Shown: piece after piece, positions 1-11,170 of the stretch
Position numbering within the stretch: the stretch's first letter is position 1
How the letters are laid out: the number at the start of each line of letters is the position of its first letter
DNA from: Thereva unica
Taxonomy: Eukaryota > Arthropoda > Insecta > Diptera > Therevidae
Direction of reading: 5' to 3'
Length of the DNA: 64,000 nucleotides
Assembly (NCBI GenBank): GCA_949987705.1
Contig: OX465283.1
Coordinates: 79,307,720-79,371,719, forward strand
The notes under the pieces: model-generated
Databases searched by the model: none
What the model saw: only the letters and a program-made list of their open reading frames with translations
What the model was told of the DNA's origin: nothing
Position numbers and translations under genes: made by a program

Positions 1-346
1 CCGTCCTTGTCACAGCTGGTCACATTTGGGAGACCCCCCCTCCCTAGTGTGACGTCACATATTGTGCAATTTTGCATCTAAAACAAAGAGACGCTCTGTA
101 GGATAGAAAAATAATACACAGATCACACAACCGCCATTGCGCGTGTGTCTGTCACCAGCTTTAACGCGAGTTTTTGCGGAACGTATCCTTCGCGTAATGA
201 ACAGTATTACTATATTTAGATATATTAGATTTTGAAATGTGACGTAACAAAATTTAAGACCCCCCGCCACCCCTTGTCACACAATGTCACACTTCGCCGA
301 CCCCCTCCCTCCCCCTAACGTGTGACGTAATTTATGGATGGCCCCC
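1..346 (-). repeat. Dispersed C-rich/GTGACGT repeat, partial
   Basis: Two similar blocks lie at about 1-60 and 236-346. Each has a run of C (GACCCCCC, GACCCCCTCC) next to GTGACGT or TGTGACGT motifs, and the TCACACAATGTCACACTT block is itself repetitive. Read on the minus strand, the unit appears to begin near 346 with GGGGGCCATCC and run off the window start. I recall repeats of this style being common in insect genomes, but I cannot name the family from sequence alone. The short ORF antisense to it looks like chance. No TSD can be tested because one end lies outside the window. Confidence 0.5.
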
Positions 347-611
347 AATGATCCATTGTCCATTTCATAGTATACACTTAGACAATGTCGATATTATAAA
401 CTAATTGACTAAGCTTTTCCAAATTAATTTTTCAATAAAATTTCCAAAAAATCGGGGCTTTTATTGTAAAAAACTTTACTATTAATTAGAATTTAATTTT
501 AAATTAAAATTTATTTTTTCGATGTACATAATATATACATCCTAAATACATAGATATTATATTTTATTAATCATATATCAAACACATTGTCGATGAGATT
601 ATCATTACTTT

Positions 612-1601
612 TTATTTGTCATCATCTTCATCATTTTCATTAAAATCATCTTGAATCCTGAGGGAATAATATACGGGTAGTAGTTTTTTCAATCGATCGA
701 AGGTTAAATGATTTCGGATTGGCGAGTGAACATATGACCAGCTTGAGAAAACCCTTTCTATATGTGCAGATGACGCTGGAATTTGTAAAAGTCTTATGGC
801 CAATTTAGATAAAGTTGGGTGTTTCATTACAGCCATATTCCAAAATACTAAAGGCTTTTTATACCTTTGGTGTATAGATTTTTAAAAAAAGGATTCTTGT
901 TTCGAAAACTATCCCATTCTTCAATTCCAGTGCAATTAAGTTCCTTAAATAAAAAAATATTTATTTTGTGCTTGTGAATATTATTCAATTTATTCGTAAG
1001 TAGGATGCAGATAAAAGCCGTCGAAGCATATTTGTTTCACATATGGGATTAAAAAGTTGTATGTTAACTTTTGTTTTTTAACTTTTGATTCAGCTGTTAC
1101 ACATTTTATAAATGACAAATTTTGTATTAAACTTTGGTAAGAATCTCGATATGAACACCATCTAGTGGCAGCTTAATCCTGCCCCCGCCGTTCTCAATTA
1201 TAAATTTTTCAAAGTGTGGTTGCTTTTAAAATAGATGTTACTTTATCTGTTGATTGCTTTTTCAAATTATCCTTAGCAAATAAAATTTCCTGTGTGGCTA
1301 CTGCAGTTGCTATGCCATATAAAATGCCGTGCTAGTTTCCCATTTCAACCATGGCATTAGCATTACCACAGCGGAAACATTAGTTGAGTATAGTTCCTTT
1401 GCAATATCTACTGATTCTGCAACAATAAATTTCGGCTAATTTATCAGCTGTCTCAGAATCTCCAGTTATATCCCAAGCTTGCAAAAAAGCTTGTTCTCCA
1501 TTAGCATTGTGCAACATTGAAACAATAGTTTTGGCATTACTAGCATAATTTTTCCATCCATCAATTAATAATACAGAGTCTGTGTTGACGTGACAAGTCA
1601 A
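612..1601 (-). pseudogene. hAT transposase remnant (C-terminal half)
   Basis: This is a broken hAT-superfamily transposase, normally a nuclear enzyme that cuts and pastes its own element. The 612-836 part carries the C-terminal dimerisation motif (PASSAHIERVFSSWS, then RN and KL residues). The same frame can be followed upstream to about 1000 (EEWDSF, FWNMAVMKHP), followed by a frameshifted LHPTYE block near 1005-1020. A second piece at 1380-1601 reads VLLIDGWKN...AWDITGDSE, matching the central hAT region around a catalytic Asp. Stops and frameshifts separate the pieces and no N-terminal BED finger is visible. Terminal inverted repeats (TIRs) and an 8-bp TSD were not found. The C-terminus ends in an acidic tail (DDFNENDEDDDK). 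It is clearly non-functional. Confidence 0.8.
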
Positions 1602-1659
1602 AATAAATGTTGACTGATAAATTAATTAATTTTGAGATGACAGGAAAGCAAAGCATCCT

Positions 1660-2350
1660 GCATATGGCAGTTCTAACACTATAAAAATTATAGTGAAAGT
1701 TATCAAAAGCTCGCCTACTAGAATATTAGAGCGAGCTTGAATCAAGGAAACAGTATAAAAGGCGAATTCCAGGACATACAAATCATTCTTTACCTACAAG
1801 TGGGATTCACCACACCTGGTAAGGAATCCAACAGATAGGGGTAGATACGGTTTGGGATTTACCAAATTGTAACAGAGGTTTAGAAACAAGAATTAAACAA
1901 GAATTAACATCAAGATTACGCGTTTCCATATTTATAACTTCATTGTTCGAGTATTTGTGTTTTTCTTAATAAATAACAACCGTTCCATTTAATATCTTCT
2001 TTTATTTCATCAATATCAAATCATACTGCGTTTTTCGTTCTAATGCGGGCCAGTGCTGTTTTTACATGGTCCTGTTTCGGGCGGAACGCAAGCTAGTGCG
2101 TTCTTGTCGCAGGCTAGGAGCGGTCGAGTTTTATTTTTACTCCGGCGATAGGTTAGCCCACATAGACGGAGTACCGTGTTGGGAGTAAGAAATGTCAAGT
2201 AAGTATGACCCAGACTCTCTTCGAGCTGATGTAAATTATTTCCGAGCTAAGAGGTCAGCGTCTTTTCCAGGTACATTGTGTCGCTTATATGTATGTATTG
2301 CAGATTCTGAAATTGATATTTTACAAAATCTTAAAAAAGATTGTATTTAA
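1660..2350 (+). mobile_element. Possible LTR-retrotransposon LTR/leader with short gag-like start
   Basis: A TATAAAAGG box sits at about 1755 and an AATAAATAA polyadenylation-like signal at about 1970, an arrangement expected of an LTR (U3-R). About 90 bases further on is a leader reading ACATGGTCCTGTTTCGGGCGG, similar in style to the regions after insect BEL/Pao or gypsy LTRs. An ATG at 2192 opens a short frame (MSSKYDPDSL...) that stops at 2350 and could be a gag start. No second LTR, protease or RT follows. Exact LTR ends could not be fixed, so solo LTR, truncated 5' end or chance promoter-like sequence all remain possible. Confidence 0.35.
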
Positions 2351-5179
2351 TTCAAGAAATCATTCAGTTTCAACTCAGTCATAAATCAAAGTCCAGTGTC
2401 ACCACAACGACCGTCAACTCAAACCATGTTTCTAGATTGTCCTAGAAAATCTGTCAATCAGTAATGAAATAGGAAAGGAATAAAAAATGCCATAAATACT
2501 CCATAGGAATCCCAAGGTCTAATTTTATTAGTTATGAAAATAAGATTAACTTACCCCAAAAACGAAGGTAGCAAAAAAGCGATAAATTTATGACATTATC
2601 GTGATCGGCTACAACATGCCCGAAGCCCCACTACAATACGAGTATATACCCGCTACGGAAAATAAAGTCGAGGAAACTGTAAAAGAAATTCTCCGTTCAC
2701 CTCACGACTTCTTGCCGGCAACCCTGAAGAGTTTGGCTCAGTCCCAGTGTGCCCCTACGGTAGGATTAACATAACCTGAAAACGTGACTGCAATATCTTT
2801 CTATCAAGTGTCAAATTAAGCAATTTACTACACGACCGAGAAATATACGAAAATAGAAAAATTAGTCAGTGAGCAGCCAAGGTAGAAGTACACACCATCG
2901 AAATTAATTCTTAAGAATGATAACACGGGGGGCGCTGGGGAGTTTGCCTGGGGGACGACAGGTGACTGGTATCTGGTTTGGAATATCGATCTGCCGAGGT
3001 GAAACCAACAACATCGGAAGTCTCTTGTCACTGCCTCCGTTTGTTTCGATATCACGAATGTCGAAGTGCTCTCCGCCCACCACATAGTATCTAAAATGTG
3101 GGATTCACTCACGTGTAATAAGCTCTGATCCCCAATATTCATCCCCTCTGATGCTCTTATGTGTACACCTTTATTAGGGGTTTTGGTTAAAAAGCCCCTT
3201 TCCGGTATCCATCCATCCGGTTATGGTTGAAGGTTTCCTTCTAAAGAGGGTGCGTAACCTTCTTTGCGGCATAGTGTAGTGAAGTTTAGGGTTCCGTGTC
3301 AAATTTCTAGTTAGCATATCCCGTCAACGGAAGGGCACGTTCTATAGCTACACATCAATTAGTGAAGTTAATTGGGGTGGGGAACTATTAATTAACTTTG
3401 GCAAAATTTTAATGAAATTCTCAGCGTATACCGTTCGAGTGAAAGTAAAGAGTTTCCCTCAGGTGATGGGATTTGGTTTGTACTTTGTGCTCTCGTACAT
3501 TAGTTGGGACAAGTTGATATTTCAACTAATGGTGAACTGTAAACTAAAATTCACCCGAATGCGGGGTGGAGATTTATGCTGAATTGAAATTATTCATTTC
3601 TATGCAAATATTTATTACCATGCTAACGAAATTTATGCGAAATATTGAGTGTTACGTCATACAATCCGAATATAATCACTTTAATAAAAGCCTATTCAAA
3701 ATATAAATTGATCCTACTCGTATTTAGCGAAATGGTAGCTTAATCAAAAATGTGGAACTTGTGTGTAATATCATTGAAATATTATCCATCAGTTTTCAAG
3801 CGAGGTAATGTGTTTTATTGTTTCGATTTTTAAACTAAATATGGCGTTGTAGCCAAAGGAAGAACTAAGCGGATTTCATTTTAGAAGAGCTATTGTGCTA
3901 TTGGTTTTTTAAAGATTTTGATCAGATATCTGAAGGTATTCTGAGTTTTTCCAAGATACAAAATCTTCTTCTAATCCACTTTTTTATCACAGACTTCAGT
4001 TCAGCTACAGTTAATGGTCCGTCCACCCGACGCCACCAGAATTGCGCAAAACTAGTTGCCATGAATTTGATGTAGGGCGAGCTTAATGACGTTACCAAAG
4101 CAGTCGTAGAACAAAGAATTAAGTCGGTGGTTGAAGGGTCAAAGGGGTTGTTGTTTGGGGTAACCGTTGGGTGAACTACAAGAATCAATTGTTTTTCATT
4201 CAGAAATCAGTTACATCCCCCTACCCCCTAGCGGTGATTTTAGGGGGGGGGGGTTGGGGCTTGTGCCTATTGAGACTCTTGATCTATATATTGAGGAATA
4301 TCTTGCAATAACTAATTAGTTTTGCAATATTTTGAGACCGGACCACTCCAGCTCGATCCGTATGAAGGAGTTACACAACTTGGTCATTTAACTTTTTTTT
4401 TATACAACGCCAAGTTTTTTTGTTAAACGTTAAAGTTTCTTTTTCCCCCACTTTGGCAGCCTTTTGAAAAGGACGCAAGCGCGAAAATAGTTCATTGAAT
4501 TCTACGGAAAATTTCCATGCAGGTAAACGCCCTCACTAACATACAGGACTATAAGCCGTAATGTGCGAAAAGAGGCAGGGGCTGATCTACCTAAGGGCTT
4601 TTCCATTGAAAACAATAGACGATATTCTGAAAAAAAAATATCTTAAATTAAAACAAAAAGCGATTATAAGGTTGGCAGCCCTGCAATCGAGCAACCCGTG
4701 TGCGCGCATCTATCGAACGGAACGGGGAGCCTTCCCTCGCTTGTTTTCGGTCGGTGTATATTTTCGCGTTGTGAGCCTAATGCTGTAAGCATACTAAGGG
4801 CGACGGCGACGGTGCACACAAATTAAAAAGCACACACAAGAATAATCATCTTCGACATCCGACCCACAAGAAAATTGAGAATGCTTCCTATTGGTAGGAA
4901 TAAGGAAGCCTTCCTGTTCGTTGCCCAGAGAAGGTATAGAGAATTTTTTGAATTTTATTTCCGCAAAAGCTTCATTCTTAGTCTTCCATCCAATGACATG
5001 GATGGATAAAAAGAATATGAACTAGGAGCACGGAAGAGAATGCTTCCAAACTTCCTCGGAAGGTTTCCAGCATTCATGATTGTATGTTTCCTTTTCCTTG
5101 TGGGGAATGCTACACACGCGCACAGGAACATACGAGAATGGCAACACAATCCCATGTCACACCGCCCAGGCAACTTTGA
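2351..5179. other. No recognised gene or element
   Basis: ORFs here are short (about 100 codons or fewer), with no motif I recognise. Homopolymer runs (G8 near 4243-4250) and AT-rich stretches are present. I see no convincing TIR pair, tRNA or LTR in this stretch. Confidence 0.4.
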
Positions 5180-5187
5180 GGGGCGAC

Positions 5188-5693
5188 CACTGACATATAG
5201 AATGGACTGCTTATGAGAAATTTTTCATGGCACCAATTTGTTCCATAGGCTACAAACCTTTTTCACTCCATGTAAACACCGGAATCACTTTTGAAATTTA
5301 CATTTTTTTAAATACGTAGGTACTTAAAACATTAAAACAACACAAATATTTTGTTTAAAAAAATTAATAAACACTATTTTCACTTTTTCACCTTTTAAAA
5401 TGCCTTTTTTTCATTAATTTGCAAATTTTATGTGTATCTGATTTAAGTTCTTAACGCCTGTTTTAGCAACTGACATCTGTATGTCAAAATCCGGGGGCTT
5501 ATGGGGAAAAGAGCAAAAGATATAAACATCACTATACCCGTCTATTTTTTTCTAATTGATTTAACCTGATTTTATTTCTGAGTGCTTCTGTCAGTTTGGG
5601 GGCTTATGGATGAGCGAGCGACTATACCTTTTTGGTGCCATCGGTTTGTATGGGAATAATTGCTGATGAGCAGTCCATTATTATATGTCAGTG
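5188..5693. mobile_element. hAT-type MITE, 506 bp
   Basis: The ends form inverted repeats: CACTGACATATA at 5188 and TATATGTCAGTG ending at 5693. Imperfect inverted similarity continues inward (AATGGACTGCT, and GGCACCAA against TTGGTGCC). The element is flanked by a perfect 8-bp direct duplication GGGGCGAC at 5180-5187 and 5694-5701, the diagnostic hAT footprint. It encodes no transposase, so it would have depended on one supplied in trans. Confidence 0.88.
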
Positions 5694-5701
5694 GGGGCGA
5701 C

Positions 5702-6250
5702 GGCTACGAAATAGAACTTGGATTGATTGAGCCGCCACGCTCCGCGACCTCGTCGTCGAGTGGTCTGCATATTGTGCTGCACCCTTCATACTCATAGAAA
5801 AGCTGTGTGTTCTATTCGTTTTTGCCAGTCGCTGTGGGAACTATTTTCGCCCTTAGTATGTTCATAGCATAATACGGCAGACTTCCAGCCGTTTATCGCC
5901 CAACGCCATTTTCTTTTTTACCGCATGTCTGTTCTCGTCGCCGTAGTCCAATCTACACAAATACATCTAATAATTGCCAACAGAAAACAAAAAATATGGC
6001 GTATGCGGAATGGCGAATCTAACCTAATCTATAGTAGGTTGTTGCTTAGAGACTAGCCACTAGTTACACTTTTTCATGGTATTCTTTCTGTTGAATAACA
6101 CTTCAGACTGGATAACTATAAAAAATCAAGAAAATGATATTTTTTCACTTGTAATTTCATAAGTAAATGTTCGTGTTCTTCTGAGTATCATTATTAAATA
6201 ATATAATTTAGTGATAGATTCGAAAAATGTTCCACCGAAGTAAAAAAAAT
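5702..6250. other. No recognised gene or element
   Basis: I see no coding frame, TIR pair or tandem repeat that I can support. The sequence is moderately AT-rich. Confidence 0.3.
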
Positions 6251-6261
6251 ATATATTTCAC

Positions 6262-6320
6262 CACGGCCGGCCAAGGATTGAACTTGGTTCCCCAGCGCCT
6301 TAGCTCTAGACTACCGATAC
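6262..6320 (-). repeat. tRNA-like fragment / SINE head remnant
   Basis: On the minus strand, A-box-like TAGTCTAGAGC (6303-6313) is followed by a perfect T-arm stem CCAAG-TTCAATC-CTTGG (B-box region, about 6271-6287). The anticodon arm is largely missing, so this is not a functional tRNA. An A-rich stretch follows in the minus-strand direction, as expected for a decayed tRNA-derived SINE or a tRNA pseudogene. Confidence 0.45.
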
Positions 6321-6550
6321 ATGCACTTTATTAGAAATCTCTCTTTTGTTGTTAAATATACTTCCGGTTGGAATTTCCAGACCATTTCCTCAGTTCCCAG
6401 TCTCTTGATCAAGAGCTACAAAATGAGATATGGCCCAAGCCTGTAGCGACAGTACTTTCAGAGATGAAAGAAGGTCACAGACGGACAGACGGACAGAGCC
6501 GCCGTATAAGTTTTTTTTTTTTTTTTTTTAAAGCTAAAAAATTCGGTAAA

Positions 6551-6708
6551 AGGCCAAACTAAATATGAAGTGAAGAGAAGTGAAGTTGGGAGCCATTGCA
6601 TATGAATGCATGAGAGTGACCAAAATGGAAGTAAGTGGAAATTAAGTTTAATTCAGTGGAAGTTACGTCTACTTCACTTCTGCGTTACTTTTCATTTTGG
6701 TTTGGCCT
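6551..6708. mobile_element. Small palindromic MITE, about 158 bp
   Basis: The left end AGGCCAAACTAAATATGAAG is the inverted complement, with mismatches, of the right end CATTTTGGTTTGGCCT. GAAGTGAAGT at the left is matched by ACTTCACTTC at the right. Flanks are taaa|AGGCC and GGCCT|aaag, suggesting an AAA or TAAA target duplication. The element is non-coding and its superfamily is not assigned. Confidence 0.55.
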
Positions 6709-7446
6709 AAAGTTTGAAAATGGTTTTTAGCGAATAAAAGAAAAACGTGAGCTCGCATCGAAAAATTATAAAGTTGTAGGTATTAAAATTACATTTCGAT
6801 TGATGTATATTGAGTTATAGTAAGTTCGTCAAAAATTAGGTTTCATTTGTTCATAACTTTTGTTTAACGCAACTTACATATTACTGTAAGTGTATGAAAA
6901 ATAAGTATCGTTCATTAAAATTAGTAGTCATAATGGCTTACATTTATTTAAAATTTTACAAGACTTTTTAGAAACAAATGGACTACTCCTGGATAGTTGT
7001 CCTGGACAGTCATATGACACCGCTGCAAATATGGCGGGTCTCCGCGGATTATGTGTCTTAGGCCTTGTTTAAATGATTCGCCGAATAAGTTCTACAAGGA
7101 ATATTTATAAATTGCACGCAAGTTTACACCGAAATACAAATTTCACTTATTTATTCTTCCTAGATTAAATCATATTCGGTAAAAGAACTTCCGCGGAATA
7201 AGTTCGCTTAGTGTTTACATACGTGAAGCGAACTTTAAAAATATCAGTATTTTGTTTACCTTGAGTTGAAAAATATTAAGAAGAATAAATTTTGTTGGTG
7301 ACAAGAATAAATTCGGTATAAATGATCTGTTTACATTGAAATTCAATTTTATTGTAGATATGCAGTGGAGAACTAATATCAATTTTAAACTATTTTTCGG
7401 GAAAACATGTGGCTGGCTTTAAAGAAAAATATTGCAGCTGCATATA
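6709..7446. other. AT-rich non-coding sequence
   Basis: Repeated ATTCGGTA/GAATAAGTTC-like words occur at about 7075, 7167 and 7305 and hint at a degraded repeat. No complete element or gene could be delimited. Confidence 0.3.
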
Positions 7447-7630
7447 TCTATAATATAAAAATGAATCGCTAAATGTGTTGCTAAGCGCAAAACTCGAGAA
7501 CGGCTGGACCTATTGGACTAATTTTTTTTTCGAATATTCGTTGAAGTACGAGGATGGTTCTTACGGAGAGAAAAATTTAAAAAATTGCCTGAAAAAACAA
7601 AAAAATGGTAATTTTAGGAATTTTCACTTC

Positions 7631-7775
7631 ATTTTAGTTTCAATAGCTTCATGGCCTACCTATTGTTTGACAAATGTAAAATTGTCATTAAATTGAATCA
7701 TTACATTAAATGAAAATTTCAAATTTACGCAGCTGTCAAACAATAGGTAGGCCATGACGCTATTGAAACTAAAAT
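7631..7775. repeat. Long perfect-stem hairpin inside the Helitron
   Basis: The left arm at 7631-7672 (ATTTTAGTTTCAATAG... ending TTTGACA) is the near-perfect reverse complement of the right arm at 7734-7775 (TGTCAAACAATAGG... ending CTAAAAT). About 42 bp of stem with one or two mismatches surrounds a loop of about 60 bp. It could be a nested palindromic MITE or a structural piece of the Helitron. Confidence 0.8.
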
Positions 7776-7776
7776 T

Positions 7777-9830
7777 ATCCATGGCGGCCGTCTCAAGAGG
7801 GCGGTGTACCACTTTCTTCACAACCACCTCGACATGGGTATCAAATGAAAGGGTATGATAAGTAGAATACAATAAGCAATGTAGTATACACAATATATCT
7901 TTAGATCCATGGCGCCCGTCTCAAGAGGGCGGGGTACCACTTTCTTCACAACCACCTCGACATGGGTATCAAATGAAAGGGTATGATAAGTAGAATACAA
8001 TAAGCAATGTAGTATACAAAATATATCTTTAGATCCATGGCGGCCGTCTCAAGAGGCCGGATTACCACTTTTTTCACAACCACCTCAACATGGGTATCAA
8101 ATGAAAGGGTATGTTAAGTAGAATATAATAAGCAATGTAGTATACAAAATATTATATATCTTTAGATCCATGGCGGCCGTCTCAAGAGGGCGGGGTACCA
8201 CTTTCTTCACAACCACCTCGACATGGGTATCAAATGAAAGGGTATGATAAGTAGAATACAATAAGCAATGTAGTATACAAAATATATCTTTAGATCCATG
8301 GCGGCCGTCTCAAGAGGCCGGATTACCACTTTCTTCACAACCACCTCAACATGGGTATCAAATGAAAGGGTATGTTAAGTACAATACAATAAGCAATGTA
8401 GTATACAAAATATATCTTTAAATCCATGGCGGCCGTCTCAAGAGGGCGGGGTACAACTTTCTTCACAACCACCTCGACATGGGTATCAAATGAAAGGGTA
8501 TGATAAGCAGAAGACAATAAGCAATGTAGTATACAAAATATATCTTTAGATCCATGGCGGCCGTCTCAAGAGGCCGGATTACCACTTTCTTCACAACCAC
8601 CTCGACATGGGTATCAAATGAAAGGGTATGTTAAGTAGAATACAATAAGCAATGTAGTATACAAAATATATCTTTAGATCCATGGCCGCCGTCTCAAGAG
8701 GGCGGGGTACCACTTTCTTCACAAACACCTCGACATGGGTATCAAATGAAAGGGAATGATAAGTAGAATACAATAAGCAATGTAGTATACAAAATATATC
8801 TTTAGATCCATGGCGGCCGTCTCAAGAGGCCGGATTACCACTTTCTTCACAACCACCTCAACATGGGTATCAAATGAAAGGGTATGTTAAGTGCAATACA
8901 ATAAGCAATGTAGTATACAAAATATATCTTTAAATCCATGGCGGCCGTCTCAAGAGGGCGGGGTACCACTTTCTTCACAACCACCTCGACATGGGTATCA
9001 AATGAAAGGGTATGATAAGCAGAATACAATAAGCAATGTAGTATACAAAATATATCTTTAAATCCATGGCGGCCGTCTCAAGAGGCCGGATTACCACTTT
9101 CTTCACAACCACCTCGACATGGGTATCAAATGAAAGGGTATGTTAAGTAGAATACAATAAGCAATGTAGTATACAAAATATATCTTTAGATCCATGGCCG
9201 ACGTCTCAAGAGGGCGGGGTACCACTTTCTTCACAAACACCTCGACATGGGTATCAAATGAAAGGGAATGATAAGTAGAATACAATAAGCAATGTAGTAT
9301 ACAAAATATATCTTTAGATCCATGGCGGCCGTCTCAAGAGGCCGGATTACCACTTTCTTCACAACCACCTCAACATGGGTATCAAATGAAAGGGTATGTT
9401 AAGTGCAATACAATAAGCAATGTAGTATACAAAATATATCTTTAAATCCATGGCGGCCGTCTCAAGAGGGCGGGGTACCACTTTCTTCACAACCACCTCG
9501 ACATGGGTATCAAATGAAAGGATATGATATGTATATAATACAATAAGCAATGTAGTATACAAAATATATCTTTAGATCCATGGCGGCCGTCTCAAGAGGC
9601 CGAATTACCACTTTCTTCACAACCACCTCGACATGGGTATCAAATGAAAGGGTATGATAAGTTGAATACAATAAGCAATGTAGTATACAAAATATATCTT
9701 TATATCCATGGGGGCCGTCTAAAGAGGCCGGATTACCACTTTCTTCACAACCCCCTCAACATGGGTATCAAATTAAAGGGTATGATAAGTAGAATACAAT
9801 AAGCAATGCAGTAGACTCAATATACCGATT
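7777..9830 (+). repeat. 128-bp tandem satellite with 256/512-bp higher-order period
   Basis: Units begin CCATGGCGGCCGTCTCAAGAG and repeat every 128 bp or so, about 16 times. Two variants alternate: one with GGGCGGGGTACCAC, the other with GGCCGGATTACCAC, giving a 256-bp dimer. Alternate dimers also share private variants (CACAAACACC with GGGAATGATAAG near 8723 and 9235; AAGTGCAATAC near 8890 and 9402), giving a 512-bp four-unit period. The repeated 60-codon minus-strand ORFs are read-outs of this satellite, not genes. Confidence 0.92.
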
Positions 9831-10134
9831 CATGGCAGCCGACGCAAGACCCATGTTCTTTGAGGCATTTCATCTGTGTAAAATTCATATCTCGAAAAAT
9901 ATTAAGTCAATGGATGGTTTTTATTGTTTACTATTGACTTATGGGTGCAGCGTAGGCGCACCGGGTCCCAGCTAGTCATTTTATACAAAAAGAAACTTAA
10001 AGAAAAAATTAGTGTGCGTAGGACCAAACGTTTAAAGTGAAAACTTCAATGACCAGTCTTTTTCCAAAACAAGCATAATTTTATAGGGGGATAAGGGTCA
10101 ATAGATTTTGTTTATTTTATTTTTACTTGATGTT

Positions 10135-10690
10135 ACAATAAAAAATAAAAATAAAAATGTAATAGATAATATATAATACCCAATACATAATATATAATTT
10201 ACCAAATAATACATAGTTCAGAGTGCAGAGTACGTAGTACCTAGTACAAAATACATAGTAAATAGCACATAATACATAGTACACAGTTCGTAGTAGATAG
10301 TTCATAAGAACTTTGTATTGTATATTTAAATAATTCATAATACATATCGTCGCTTATCCAGAATAGTGCTACAACTCAAAAATTTCCAATTTCGAGTTTA
10401 TTTTAAGAATGTATAGCTAAATATGCATATTTTTATGTAGCAAAAATCCATATTAATACTTCTAAAAATGACCGCTGGAAACCCGCTGGAATCCAAGATC
10501 ATAACATGGGCTTGTATGAAACTAAAAACTTTCAAATGGCTCCCCTGTAAAATTCATTGTTTTTGAGTTGTGACACTATTCTGGATAAGCGACGATATAT
10601 AGTACACAGTGCATAGTAGATAAAACATAGTACATAATACATAGTACGAATTTATGTATTACACAATATGTAATGTATAACACACCTTGT
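10135..10690. repeat. Degenerate ATAGTACA-like minisatellite, split by a MITE
   Basis: Words such as ACATAGTA, AATACATA and CACAGTTCGTAGTAG recur at roughly 10-bp spacing in 10140-10340 and resume at 10596-10690. The array is interrupted by the element at 10347-10595. The minus-strand ORF rich in Y, L and I across it is a repeat artefact. Confidence 0.7.
10347..10595. mobile_element. 249-bp MITE with TA target duplication
   Basis: Inverted ends of about 38 bp: TCGTCGCTTATCCAGAATAG at the left and CTATTCTGGATAAGCGACGA at the right, continuing into ACAACTCAAAAA / TTTTTGAGTTGT with only a short mismatch. The flanking dinucleotide is TA on both sides, as for Tc1/mariner-type insertions. Non-coding. 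Confidence 0.75.
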
Positions 10691-11170
10691 ATGCTTTTTT
10701 TGGTAGAGGTTTACATACCACACTGTGTTTTTGAAGTTCTTTGACCCATGAATAACGTAGCAGTATAGTCCCACCTATCTATAACAGTAAAATTCAAGGC
10801 TCCAACACACCAACTTCCAGAGTTGAGTCGTCAAACACAAAATTTTGTTTTTTTGTTTTCATTAAAATTTCAACTTCAACTATTTTACTAATATTTTTTC
10901 CCATATTTGGAAAGCTTGGAGAATTTCCTATGAACTATGACCGGACATGTTACAGCCTTTACTTTTGAAGTTATAAGCAATTTTAATGCCCTAACTCGTT
11001 CTATTACGTATCTACTTTTTTAGTATTTTTCCATCTAAGCTGTATGTCGAAAAGTACTCCTTATTTGGTCCTTGTTTATAATTAAGTTTTTTTCCCTAGA
11101 CCAAAAGTGCCCAACGTGCCTATAGAAGTTCACACTTCAAAAAGCATTAAAAAGAAATATAAGTGGTGCT
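10686..11170 (+). repeat. Dispersed repeat, copy 1
   Basis: The sequence GGTTTACATA...CACCTGTxTTT, then AACTTCCAGAGTT, GTCGTCAAACACAAAATTTTG, and later CTTTACTTTTGAAGTTATAA recurs in the same order and orientation at about 40870-41330. The copies are diverged but collinear over about 450 bp. No coding potential or termini recognised; it may be part of an old transposon's non-coding end. Confidence 0.65.

Larger units (their letters stand above)
7447..9975 (+). mobile_element. Non-autonomous Helitron, 2.5 kb
   Basis: The 5' end starts TCTATAATATAAAAATG, preceded by A (7446), and runs into CTCGAGAACGGCTGGACC, a typical insect Helitron head. The 3' end is CTAG at 9972-9975 followed by T, so the insertion sits between A and T as Helitrons do. 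Upstream of the CTAG is a GGTGC...GCACC hairpin (about 9946-9962) at the usual distance. No Rep/helicase is encoded. The interior consists of a strong hairpin (7631-7775) and a 16-unit satellite array (7777-9830). Confidence 0.82.

Noticed and set aside
2828..3142. 104-codon minus-strand ORF
   Set aside because: No recognisable domain, no gene structure or repeat context; length is compatible with chance.
6262..6320. Functional tRNA gene
   Set aside because: Only D-arm-like and T-arm segments remain; the anticodon arm is missing.
7818..9562. Series of near-identical 60-67-codon minus-strand ORFs (SFDTHVEVVVKKVV...)
   Set aside because: They repeat exactly with the 256-bp satellite dimer; they are read-outs of the tandem array with no ribosomal or domain evidence.
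7777..9830. CRISPR-like array
   Set aside because: Units are contiguous 128-bp repeats without unique spacers, inside a Helitron in eukaryotic DNA.
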